Counted from the first letter of the stretch, positions 1-5,504 are shown. The stretch: 5,654 nt of DNA from Ignavibacteriaceae bacterium (GCA_031292465.1 JARLHB010000150.1:1-5654), one strand, 5' to 3'. Made by a program: numbers and translations. The notes: generated by a model from the letters alone, not told the origin.

Positions 1-77
1 ATCTTACCGATTCCAACAAAGCAGCAAGCGGTACTTCTACGGTATCCAACGATTAATTTCCCGTCATTAATCTGCAC

Positions 78-114
78 AAAAGATGTAATCCCTTTTTCAT
101 CCCTTTGGGTGATT
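78..114. repeat. 37-bp recurring intergenic element, copy 1
   Basis: This stretch matches 5393-5429 at 30 of 37 positions without gaps, in the same orientation. Inside it the heptamer TCCCTTT occurs twice, at 89-95 and 100-106, exactly 11 nt apart, which is about one helical turn. The seven differences between the copies fall on all three codon positions in the one frame that reads like protein on the - strand, so coding constraint is not the obvious reason for conservation. A regulator binding site made of two direct half-sites, or a dispersed genomic repeat, are both possible. It lies about 230 bp before the KaiC-like gene. Confidence 0.6.
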
Positions 115-234
115 GTTGAACTTTATGGTTTTTCGTAAAATTGAATGAGAAAAATTATTAATACACTTTTATGTCTGGAAGGTGTGGATAGATTAATGCG
201 TTTTTCGATATTAAATAGTTCTTAAGAAAAGAAC

Positions 235-247
235 ATTGTTTAACAAT
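235..247. promoter_or_regulatory. 13-bp palindrome upstream of the KaiC-like gene
   Basis: ATTGTT-T-AACAAT is a perfect 6+1+6 inverted repeat. It sits just upstream of a TTGACA hexamer and about 95 bp before the ATG of the KaiC-like gene, a position where an operator for a dimeric regulator would fit. It is made almost entirely of A/T, so chance occurrence in this background is quite possible. Confidence 0.25.
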
Positions 248-257
248 ATCCTTTAAA

Positions 258-286
258 TTGACAGCAAGTGTGGTAAATGAAATTAG
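258..286 (+). promoter_or_regulatory. Possible promoter of the KaiC-like gene
   Basis: A perfect TTGACA hexamer lies at 258-263, about 80 bp before the ATG at 342. The expected -10 position (281-286 with a 17-nt spacer) reads AATTAG, a poor match to TATAAT. I therefore support the -35 box only weakly. If the host uses the Bacteroidota-type promoter (TTTG and TAnnTTTG), this call is wrong. Confidence 0.22.
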
Positions 287-341
287 TTAAGACAGATTTT
301 AAATTATTAAAAAAATAATCATAAAAATTCCGGGAAAAATT

Positions 342-2078
342 ATGGAAAAAAAAGTATTGAAATTTCAGAGAAAGACGCTTCCTAAATCCCCAACAAGTAT
401 TCAGGGGTTTGATGAAATAACCGGCGGAGGGCTGCCGAAAGGGAGGCCGACTCTTGTATGCGGGGGTGCCGGCTGCGGAAAGACGCTGTTTGCAATGGAG
501 TTTCTCGTCCGCGGTGCAACGCTCTACAATGAGCCCGGTGTATTTATTTCATTTGAGGAAACTGAAAAAGAATTGACTGCAAACGTTTCTTCGCTGGGAT
601 TTGATTTGAACAGCCTTGTAAATAATAAAAAGATTTGGCTCGAACACATTCACATTGAACGGGGTGAAATTGAACAAAGCGGGGGTGAGTATGATTTGAA
701 AGGTTTGTTTGTGCGTATTCACCAGGCAATTGAAAACATCGGAGCCAAACGTGTCGTTCTGGATACTATTGAATCACTCCTTTCGGCTCTGCCAAATCCT
801 ACTATTGTGCGCACGGAAATGAGGCGGTTATTCGGCTGGTTGAAAGCGAAAGGAGTTACAACAATAATTACCGGGGAACGGGGCAACGGTACGCTTACGC
901 GGCAGGGATTGGAAGAGTATGTTGCCGATTGCGTTATCCTGCTGGATCACAGGGTCAACGATCAATCATCCATCCGGAGGCTGCGCATTGTTAAATACCG
1001 CGGCTCAACCCATGGTACAAACGAATATCCTTTCTTAATTGATGAAGACGGTTTTTCAATTCTACCTGTAACTTCTCTGGGATTGGATAACATTTCATCC
1101 AACGAAAGAGTTTCATCAGGTATTCCGCGTCTTGATACAATGCTGTCCGGTAAAGGTTACTATCGCGGCAGTACTGTGCTTGTTTCCGGCACGGCAGGTA
1201 CGGGCAAGACCAGTCTTGCGGCGCAATTTGTTGAAGCAGCATGTAAACGGGGGGAGAAAGTACTTTACTTTGCATTCGAAGAATCCCCGAGCCAGTTTTT
1301 GCGCAATATGTCTTCGATTGGAATACATTTAGAACCTTGGGTAAAAAAAGGATTACTCCACTTTCATGCAACGCGGCCGACACTTTTTGGCCTGGAACAT
1401 CACCTGACTACCACTATTAAATTAATTAATAAGTTTAACCCCCAAATAGTTGTTCTGGATCCGATTGATGCTTTTGTAATTGGAGATAACGAGACTGAAG
1501 TTAAAGTAATGCTGCTGCGCCTGGTGGACTTTTTGAAGATGAGGAATATTACTGCACTCTTTGCAAATCTCTCGAATGCAGGTGATAACCAGGAACTTAC
1601 GGATATGTCGATATCATCCCTTATAGATACATGGCTGCTTTTGCGTGATATTGAAATTGGCGGCGAGCGTAACAGGGGATTGTATATTCTTAAATCGCGC
1701 GGTATGGCGCATTCCAATCAGATTCGCGAGTTTATACTAACCGATCATGGAATAGAATTGCTTGACGTCTATGTTGGCCCGGAAGGCGTATTAACCGGTT
1801 CAGCACGGTTATCGCAGGAGGCTAAAAATGATGCAGAACAATTATTGCGTAAACAGGAAATTGAACGCAGACAATTTGGATTAGAACTTAAACGCGCTGC
1901 CACGAAAGCTCAAATTGTAGTTTTACAATCTGAATTTAAAGAAGATGAATCTGAGACGCTAAAAATTATCGAGATGGAAAAAGCAAAGGCTGAAATGTTT
2001 ATACAGGATCAGAAGAAAATGGCCGAGAGCAGAAAAGCCGATAAAATTATAAACACGCAGGCAAAAGCTGCGAAGTAA
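342..2078 (+). CDS. kaiC: KaiC-like double-domain circadian-clock-type ATPase (KaiC2-like)
   Basis: A 578-residue cytosolic RecA-fold protein with two tandem KaiC domains, expected to form hexameric rings and to hydrolyse ATP. Domain CI has Walker A GGAGCGKT (41-48), catalytic glutamates E72-E73 in FEET and Walker B VVLDTIE (138-144). Domain CII has Walker A GTAGTGKT (283-290), glutamates E313-E314 in FEES and Walker B VVLDPID (370-376). The segment from T420 aligns without gaps to the phosphosite region of cyanobacterial KaiC, recalled from memory. T420, S425 and S426 fall on T426, S431 and T432 there, so the phosphosite pair is Ser-Ser. About 60 residues longer than the 519-residue cyanobacterial protein, it ends in a Lys/Glu/Gln-rich, probably coiled-coil tail (about 487-570) after GVLTGSARLSQEA, as I recall for KaiC2-type proteins. 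No kaiA or kaiB is visible nearby. The start has no clear Shine-Dalgarno, but the domain begins soon after it. The physiological role is unknown. Confidence 0.93.
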   Translation: MEKKVLKFQRKTLPKSPTSIQGFDEITGGGLPKGRPTLVCGGAGCGKTLFAMEFLVRGATLYNEPGVFISFEETEKELTANVSSLGFDLNSLVNNKKIWLEHIHIERGEIEQSGGEYDLKGLFVRIHQAIENIGAKRVVLDTIESLLSALPNPTIVRTEMRRLFGWLKAKGVTTIITGERGNGTLTRQGLEEYVADCVILLDHRVNDQSSIRRLRIVKYRGSTHGTNEYPFLIDEDGFSILPVTSLGLDNISSNERVSSGIPRLDTMLSGKGYYRGSTVLVSGTAGTGKTSLAAQFVEAACKRGEKVLYFAFEESPSQFLRNMSSIGIHLEPWVKKGLLHFHATRPTLFGLEHHLTTTIKLINKFNPQIVVLDPIDAFVIGDNETEVKVMLLRLVDFLKMRNITALFANLSNAGDNQELTDMSISSLIDTWLLLRDIEIGGERNRGLYILKSRGMAHSNQIREFILTDHGIELLDVYVGPEGVLTGSARLSQEAKNDAEQLLRKQEIERRQFGLELKRAATKAQIVVLQSEFKEDESETLKIIEMEKAKAEMFIQDQKKMAESRKADKIINTQAKAAK

Positions 2079-2128
2079 AATCTAATTAAATTATTAAGTC
2101 ACGTTACGCAAAAACAGTTGTCTATTAG

Positions 2129-2148
2129 CCCCGCCATTTATGGCGGGG
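2129..2148. repeat. GC-rich palindrome, left arm of the element
   Basis: CCCCGCCA-TTTA-TGGCGGGG is a perfect 8-bp stem with a 4-nt loop. Its inverse copy lies at 2233-2252. The GC content contrasts sharply with the A/T-rich surroundings. It is not followed by a T tract, so it is not a standard intrinsic terminator, although it could stall polymerase or protect the 3' end of the kaiC transcript. Confidence 0.75.
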
Positions 2149-2167
2149 TAAGATAACAAAACAAACA

Positions 2168-2210
2168 TTGGGCTTTAGCCCAAATAGTGCTTTTTATGCG
2201 GCTAAAGCCG
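2168..2210. repeat. Central palindrome pair of the element
   Basis: Two small hairpins are present: TTGGGCT-TT-AGCCCAA at 2168-2183 and CGGCT-AA-AGCCG at 2199-2210. Their cores are also inverse complements of each other, so they can pair together as the tip of the long hairpin. A T5 run at 2191-2195 follows the first hairpin by 7 nt, which could give weak termination of transcription coming from kaiC. Confidence 0.65.
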
Positions 2211-2232
2211 AGATTGTCTTTCTCCAACTAAC

Positions 2233-2252
2233 CCCCGCCATAAATGGCGGGG
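2233..2252. repeat. GC-rich palindrome, right arm of the element
   Basis: CCCCGCCA-TAAA-TGGCGGGG is a perfect 8-bp stem with a 4-nt loop and is the inverse complement of the palindrome at 2129-2148. The identity extends outward to 2257 with one mismatch. The pair encloses the central palindromes, giving the mirror-symmetric layout of the whole element. Confidence 0.75.
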
Positions 2253-2332
2253 CTATTGAAATACAGTACTGCGTAACATGAGTTATTAATGGAAACCATG
2301 AATAAAATTAAAAATTAATAAAGGAAAAAATC

Positions 2333-2467
2333 ATGAACAAAGACAGAAACAATAAAGGCGGTTCTAAAAAGGAACCGGCAAAAACCATGAAAGAGAAAAA
2401 GGCAGCTAAGCGTGATAAAAAAAACGAGAAGATGAACCATGGTATTCTTACTCCGGAACATGTTTAA
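2333..2467 (+). CDS. Small lysine-rich basic protein, 44 residues, unknown function
   Basis: The frame begins MNKDRNNKGGSKKEPAKTMK and ends GILTPEHV before TAA. It holds 12 Lys and 2 Arg against 6 acidic residues, giving a net charge of about +8, with almost no hydrophobic core, so it is probably disordered or nucleic-acid associated. The start is supported by AAGGA at 2321-2325, 7 nt before the ATG, one of the better ribosome binding sites in the window. I recognise no named family, although short KEK-rich proteins of this look occur as hypothetical genes in many bacteria. It stands alone between the repeat element and the lipid transporter operon; a possible terminator hairpin follows 12 nt after its stop. 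Its promoter, if separate, would have to lie within or next to the repeat element. Confidence 0.65.
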   Translation: MNKDRNNKGGSKKEPAKTMKEKKAAKRDKKNEKMNHGILTPEHV

Positions 2468-2479
2468 GCTTTAGGATAT

Positions 2480-2508
2480 GGGCAGATTATCAGAAACAGA
2501 TAATGCCC
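2480..2508 (+). terminator. Possible stem-loop terminator after the small gene
   Basis: GGGC pairs with GCCC and ATTATC pairs with GATAAT around a 7-nt loop (AGAAACA), giving a 10-bp stem with a 2-nt bulge (AG at 2484-2485). The stem lies between the 44-residue gene and the transporter operon. No clean T run follows directly; the next T-rich stretch is at 2519-2529. It could be a weak terminator or a leader structure for the operon. Confidence 0.35.
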
Positions 2509-2511
2509 GGC

Positions 2512-2541
2512 CTGATAATTTTAGATTTCTATAAATATAAT
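2512..2541 (+). promoter_or_regulatory. Possible promoter of the mla operon
   Basis: A perfect TATAAT lies at 2536-2541, and CTGATA at 2512-2517 matches TTGACA at 4 of 6 positions with an 18-nt spacer. The box ends only 4 nt before the ATG at 2546. If it is active, the transcript would either be leaderless from that ATG or would begin too late for it, favouring the second ATG at 2621. In such A/T-rich DNA a TATAAT match alone is weak evidence. Confidence 0.3.
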
Positions 2542-2545
2542 CACA

Positions 2546-3388
2546 ATGGAAAAGATAATTCTGCCGCAGTCTGACAAAGAAAGCCGGGGAGTGGAAATCG
2601 AACCTGGAAATAATTCTGAGATGATTCCTAATTCGATTTTTAAAAGATTCTTCCTGGAAGTGAGTTCACTTACGCTATTTACTTTGCGTTTTTTCAAAGA
2701 AGCATTTAAACCGCCGTATGAGTTTAATGAACTGATTAAGCAATCTTTTCTAATTGGTTATAAATCACTTCCCTTAGTAGGAATTACAGGCTTTATAGTT
2801 GGGCTTGTACTTACTATTCAGACAAGGCCGACTTTAGTAAAGTTTGGAGCCGTATCATGGCTGCCTGCAATGGTGGCAGTTTCAATTATTCGGGAAATAG
2901 GGCCTGTAATAACAGCTCTAATTTTTGCCGGGAAAGTCGGATCGGGAATAGGGGCGGAACTGGCATCGATGAATGTAACGGAACAAATTGATGCTATGCA
3001 GGTATCCTGGACTAATCCGTTCAAATATCTTGTTGTTACAAGGGTACTTGCCGCAACATTGATGCTGCCGGTATTGGTGGCTTTTGCCGATGCTATAGGA
3101 TTGGCAGGGTCATTCATCGGCGTTAATTTACAAGGGCATGTTAGCGCATACCTGTTCTTTTCGCAGATTTTTCAAAGCCTCGGGTTTAACGATTTGTTCC
3201 CCGCCTTCATTAAAACATTTTTCTTCGGATTTGCAGTCGGGCTTATAGGAAGCTACAAAGGTTATAATTCCAATAAAGGAACCGAAGGAGTTGGAAAAGC
3301 GGCAAATTCAGCCGTAGTATTTGCTTCTTTAATGGTCTTTTTAATAGATATGGTGGCAGTACAAATTACCAGTATGTTCCAAAACTAA
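2546..3388 (+). CDS. mlaE: MlaE-type permease of an MCE lipid ABC transporter
   Basis: A 280-residue polytopic inner-membrane protein of the MlaE/TGD1 (YrbE) permease family. With MlaF and MlaD it should carry phospholipids or related lipids between inner and outer membrane. The family core is clear: hydrophobic segments at about 75-95 and 105-128, then REIGPVITALIFAGKVGSGI (116-135) and AELASMNVTEQIDAMQV (137-153), the hallmark cytoplasmic helix that contacts the ATPase, then hydrophobic stretches at about 162-192, 217-236 and 253-275. The first 30 residues are polar and not part of the conserved fold. No Shine-Dalgarno precedes the ATG at 2546. Met26 (ATG at 2621, with GGAAA 10 nt upstream) would give 255 residues, close to the roughly 260 of E. 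coli MlaE. It is the first gene of the operon, followed by mlaF after an 8-nt gap. Confidence 0.95.
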   Translation: MEKIILPQSDKESRGVEIEPGNNSEMIPNSIFKRFFLEVSSLTLFTLRFFKEAFKPPYEFNELIKQSFLIGYKSLPLVGITGFIVGLVLTIQTRPTLVKFGAVSWLPAMVAVSIIREIGPVITALIFAGKVGSGIGAELASMNVTEQIDAMQVSWTNPFKYLVVTRVLAATLMLPVLVAFADAIGLAGSFIGVNLQGHVSAYLFFSQIFQSLGFNDLFPAFIKTFFFGFAVGLIGSYKGYNSNKGTEGVGKAANSAVVFASLMVFLIDMVAVQITSMFQN

Positions 3389-3396
3389 ATCCGGCA

Positions 3397-4185
3397 GTGA
3401 AAAGAATGATAAATAACTCAGCTTATATAAAAACAGAACCGGATAATAAAGAAAGTAGTACCGTTGTAGTCCGTATGGAACACGTTAAGAAATTTTTTGG
3501 GAATAATTATGTACTTCGCGACATTAACCTGGTGATTACTAAAGGAGAAAATCTGGTTGTTCTTGGAAAATCAGGAGTAGGTAAATCTGTTCTCATTAAA
3601 TGTATTATAGGGTTGGATGATATTGATGAAGGCAAGCTGTTTATACTTGGGCGGGATATTTCCGAACTAAAGAAGAATGAATTAATTGAAATCCGCAAAA
3701 AGATAGGATTCCTTTTCCAAAGCAGCGCACTTTATGATTCCATGACGGTTAGAGAGAATCTTGAGTTTCCGCTTAGTAGACAATTACGTTCCTTATCAAA
3801 AGATGAAATGGGCCAGCTGGCAAAAGAAGCATTGGAGAATGTAGGACTTTCCAATACCATTGATGAGATGCCCTCAGAGCTTTCCGGCGGTATGCGTAAA
3901 AGATTAGGATTAGCCCGAACGCTGATTTTAAAACCCGAGATTATGCTTTATGATGAGCCTACAACCGGGCTTGACCCTATAACATCCAGAGAAATAAGCA
4001 GCCTGATACTGGAAGTACAAAAAAAATATAATACTTCATCTATCATTATTACACATGACATTGAATGCGCCAGGCTTACAGCAAACAGAATAATAGTAAT
4101 AAAAGACGGAGTTTGCGCTGCAGAAGGTTCATTTACCGATTTGAAGAATTCGGCGGATACCTGGGTTAGATCATTTTTCGAATAA
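3397..4185 (+). CDS. mlaF: MlaF-type ATPase of an MCE lipid ABC transporter
   Basis: A 262-residue ABC nucleotide-binding subunit that powers lipid movement through MlaE on the cytoplasmic face. All motifs are intact: Walker A GKSGVGKS (57-64), Q-loop Q108 in FLFQSSALYDSMTVREN, signature LSGGM (162-166), Walker B IMLYDEPTTGLDP (182-194) with catalytic E187, and H-loop H220 in IIITHD. LSGGMRKRLGLAR and the Q-loop context are typical of the MlaF/TGD3 group rather than of amino-acid or drug transporters. The frame opens with GTG at 3397; an in-frame ATG at 3406 is an equally plausible start, as neither has a strong ribosome binding site. The first 24 or so residues are a polar extension before the ABC fold. 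It begins 8 nt after mlaE and ends 30 nt before mlaD, so the three are surely co-transcribed. No STAS-domain partner (MlaB) follows. Confidence 0.96.
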   Translation: MKRMINNSAYIKTEPDNKESSTVVVRMEHVKKFFGNNYVLRDINLVITKGENLVVLGKSGVGKSVLIKCIIGLDDIDEGKLFILGRDISELKKNELIEIRKKIGFLFQSSALYDSMTVRENLEFPLSRQLRSLSKDEMGQLAKEALENVGLSNTIDEMPSELSGGMRKRLGLARTLILKPEIMLYDEPTTGLDPITSREISSLILEVQKKYNTSSIIITHDIECARLTANRIIVIKDGVCAAEGSFTDLKNSADTWVRSFFE

Positions 4186-4215
4186 TAAGTCAGATAATTT
4201 GCATGAGAAGATCAA

Positions 4216-4866
4216 ATGAAAAATAACATAAGCAGTAAAATCAGGCTGGGAATATTTATTTCCCTTGGAATAGCAGTATTTATTTTAGGAGTGTATTTTA
4301 TAGGCGAGAGGCAGCAATTATTCAGAAGCACTTTTCGCTTATGCGGAGTTTTTAATGATGTTGACGGACTTCAGACCGGCAGTAATGTACGGCTGTCCGG
4401 GATAAATGTGGGGACAATAGAAGACGTTAGTATAATTAGCGATAGCTCCGTAAAAGTGGTAATGCTGATTGACGAAAGTATCAAAAAGTTTATAAAGAAA
4501 GATGCTCTTGCGAGTATTGGCTCGGAGGGACTGATGGGGAATAAAATCCTGATTATAAATCCGGGTACGGGCGGAAAAATGGAAATAGAAAACAATGATA
4601 CATTAAAAACAGCCCGGCCAATTAATATGGATGACGTTATGATATCATTAAAAACAACTATTGACAATACTTCCAATATCACCGGCAATCTTTCTAAGAT
4701 TACAGATAACATACAATCAGGGAAAGGGATAATAGGAAGGATGATGATGGACCCATCCCTTGCGCAAAATCTCGATTCAACTTTTGTTAACCTGAAAGAC
4801 GGTTCAGTCGGGCTTAAAGCACTTATGGATAAAGCTAAAAAAAGTTGGATACTGTGGGGCTTTTAA
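4216..4866 (+). CDS. mlaD: MCE-domain periplasmic lipid-binding protein (MlaD type)
   Basis: A 216-residue protein anchored in the inner membrane by a single N-terminal helix (about 11-30) with the rest in the periplasm. The MCE domain spans about residues 38-117 and includes the typical VFNDVDGLQTGSNVRLSGI (45-63) and a central SIGSEGLMGNKILIINPG (100-117). Such proteins form hexameric rings with a central lipid tunnel on top of the MlaE-MlaF complex. After the MCE domain comes a polar, probably helical part (140-205), and it ends in KKSWILWGF. The length is close to E. coli MlaD (183), shorter than many MCE proteins with long helical tails, so a short shuttle design rather than a needle-like tunnel is likely. 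The start is preceded by a weak GAGAAG. No mlaC-like carrier follows. Confidence 0.94.
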   Translation: MKNNISSKIRLGIFISLGIAVFILGVYFIGERQQLFRSTFRLCGVFNDVDGLQTGSNVRLSGINVGTIEDVSIISDSSVKVVMLIDESIKKFIKKDALASIGSEGLMGNKILIINPGTGGKMEIENNDTLKTARPINMDDVMISLKTTIDNTSNITGNLSKITDNIQSGKGIIGRMMMDPSLAQNLDSTFVNLKDGSVGLKALMDKAKKSWILWGF

Positions 4867-4904
4867 AATATTGGAACTAAAAACAGATTTGTAAAAATTT
4901 TATT

Positions 4905-4910
4905 AGGAGA
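4905..4910 (+). promoter_or_regulatory. Strong ribosome binding site
   Basis: AGGAGA lies 4 nt before the ATG at 4915, a textbook Shine-Dalgarno match, though the spacing is slightly short. It fixes the start of the small exported protein. The stronger site here compared with the mla genes suggests higher expression of this product. Confidence 0.7.
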
Positions 4911-4914
4911 ATTA

Positions 4915-5241
4915 ATGAAAAATATATTTATCGGTTTCCTTTGCTTAATACTATTCATCCTCACGAGTGATTGTTCCCATAATACAAATCCTCAGATACG
5001 TATAAAGAACGAATCACCTGACAAAGTAAATGTTAGTATACAATCAGCAGGAAGCGATAAATTCAGTATCAACGATGTTGAGCCCGGGCAAACATCATCA
5101 TATCAAACAGCCTCAGTGGGAAATGTAACTGCAACAGCCGTTATTCAAAATGAATCGGTATCGTTTCCTGCCGCAAAGAGCACTCACTATACAATTATCA
5201 TTAGCACAGGAAAACCGCCTTCATTGCAAATCGACCAATAA
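4915..5241 (+). CDS. Small exported, probably lipid-anchored protein of unknown function
   Basis: A 108-residue protein with a classical export signal: MKN, a hydrophobic stretch (about 4-17) and TSDC ending at Cys20. The aspartate just before the cysteine departs from the usual lipobox (Gly, Ala or Ser there), so lipidation is likely but not certain. The mature part is polar and beta-rich, with alternating segments such as IRIKNESPDKVNVSIQ and VGNVTATAVIQ, suggesting a single small Ig-like or DUF4397-like sandwich; I cannot assign a family. The first 38 nt or so after the mlaD stop contain no terminator, and the gap is 48 nt, so it is probably the last gene of the transporter operon. It might be an outer-membrane or periplasmic accessory to lipid transport, but only position supports that. 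Confidence 0.82.
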   Translation: MKNIFIGFLCLILFILTSDCSHNTNPQIRIKNESPDKVNVSIQSAGSDKFSINDVEPGQTSSYQTASVGNVTATAVIQNESVSFPAAKSTHYTIIISTGKPPSLQIDQ

Positions 5242-5304
5242 TTACAATTAAAGCAAAATAAGCGCGTATAGATACTTCTAAAATTATTCTGTTATCCTCT
5301 TTGA

Positions 5305-5327
5305 AATATTTTTAATATGAAAATATT
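5305..5327. repeat. A/T-only inverted repeat after the exported-protein gene
   Basis: AATATTTT and AAAATATT form an 8-bp inverted repeat around a 7-nt spacer. It lies about 65 bp after the stop of the exported protein. An all-A/T stem is weak as a terminator; it could be an operator or simply reflect base composition. Confidence 0.25.
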
Positions 5328-5347
5328 AAAGCTTCCTAATTTAAAAA

Positions 5348-5356
5348 TGTTATAAA
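5348..5356 (+). promoter_or_regulatory. Possible extended -10 element before the last gene
   Basis: TGTTATAAA matches the extended -10 pattern TGnTATAAT with one difference. No convincing -35 is visible upstream. If active, it would place the 37-bp element (5393-5429) inside the 5' untranslated leader of the partial lipoprotein gene. Confidence 0.22.
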
Positions 5357-5392
5357 AACGGAATCACAATATCTCTGAATACAATCTCAACC

Positions 5393-5429
5393 AAAAGGTG
5401 TAGTTCCCTTTTCATTCCTTTGCCTGATT
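5393..5429. repeat. 37-bp recurring intergenic element, copy 2
   Basis: It matches 78-114 at 30 of 37 positions in the same orientation. The internal pair is TTCCCTT at 5404-5410 and TTCCTTT at 5415-5421, again 11 nt apart. It lies 75 nt before the ATG of the partial lipoprotein gene, in a 263-bp intergenic stretch (5242-5504) that otherwise holds only the weak sites listed nearby. In the - strand frame that reads like protein in copy 1, this copy meets a TGA stop right after the element. Confidence 0.6.
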
Positions 5430-5504
5430 TATATACTCACAACATCTACGTATCTTTTTTAGCAATTAAATAACCAAAAATATTTATTACCGGAGTTACC
5501 TATT

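Larger units (their letters stand above)
1..341. other. Left-edge region with no supportable gene
   Basis: No gene is called here. On the + strand a short frame (3-56, reading LTDSNKAASGTSTVSND then TAA) could be the tail of a gene entering from the left. On the - strand a frame without ATG is open from about 123 to the left edge and reads like protein (for example QRDEKGITSFVQIND). Neither is long enough to decide. A 26-codon ATG frame at 145-225 has no Shine-Dalgarno sequence. The rest, to 341, is about 70% A/T and holds one copy of a 37-bp repeated element, a 13-bp palindrome and a possible -35 box, all listed separately. The upstream region of the KaiC-like gene is therefore at least 200 bp, long enough for regulation. 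Confidence 0.6.
2091..2289. mobile_element. 199-bp nested inverted-repeat element (MITE- or REP/BIME-like)
   Basis: The ends at 2091-2110 and 2270-2289 are inverted copies of each other at 17 of 20 positions, with TTACGCA as the perfect inner part. Inside them, 2124-2148 and 2233-2257 are inverted copies at 24 of 25 positions, each containing a GC-rich palindrome. In the centre, GGCTTTAGCC (2171-2180) and GGCTAAAGCC (2200-2209) are again perfect inverse complements. The whole unit can therefore fold into one long hairpin or several small ones. It encodes nothing. TTATTAA occurs directly repeated at both extremes (2091-2097 and 2283-2289) and could be a target-site duplication, in which case the element proper is 2098-2282. 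It lies 12 nt after the KaiC-like stop codon. The structure fits a non-autonomous element mobilised in trans by a transposase, or a REP pair; which one cannot be told here. Confidence 0.7.

Noticed and set aside
145..225. 26-codon ATG frame upstream of the KaiC-like gene
   Set aside because: There is no Shine-Dalgarno, no recognisable peptide and no leader-like run of a single amino acid; this is expected by chance.
991..1383. Long open frame on the - strand inside the KaiC-like gene
   Set aside because: It lies wholly within a gene with intact motifs on the + strand, has no recognisable domain and a composition typical of an antisense shadow.
342..2078. RadA/Sms or RecA-type recombinase
   Set aside because: Two tandem KaiC domains with FEET and FEES glutamate pairs and the KaiC phosphosite context are present, and the N-terminal zinc finger and C-terminal Lon-like domain of RadA are absent.
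2129..2148. Standard intrinsic terminator of kaiC
   Set aside because: The stem is strong, but it is followed by TAAGATAAC rather than a T run, and the same palindrome occurs again inverted, which fits a repeat element better.
2091..2289. CRISPR array
   Set aside because: The repeats are inverted and nested, not direct repeats separated by uniform spacers, and no cas gene is present.
2289..2318. Nine-codon ATG frame starting at the right end of the repeat element
   Set aside because: It is too short, lacks a ribosome binding site and overlaps the terminal inverted repeat.
342..5241. One functional system linking the KaiC-like ATPase, the small basic protein and the lipid transporter
   Set aside because: A mobile-looking element and a possible terminator separate them, and nothing in the sequence shows shared regulation.
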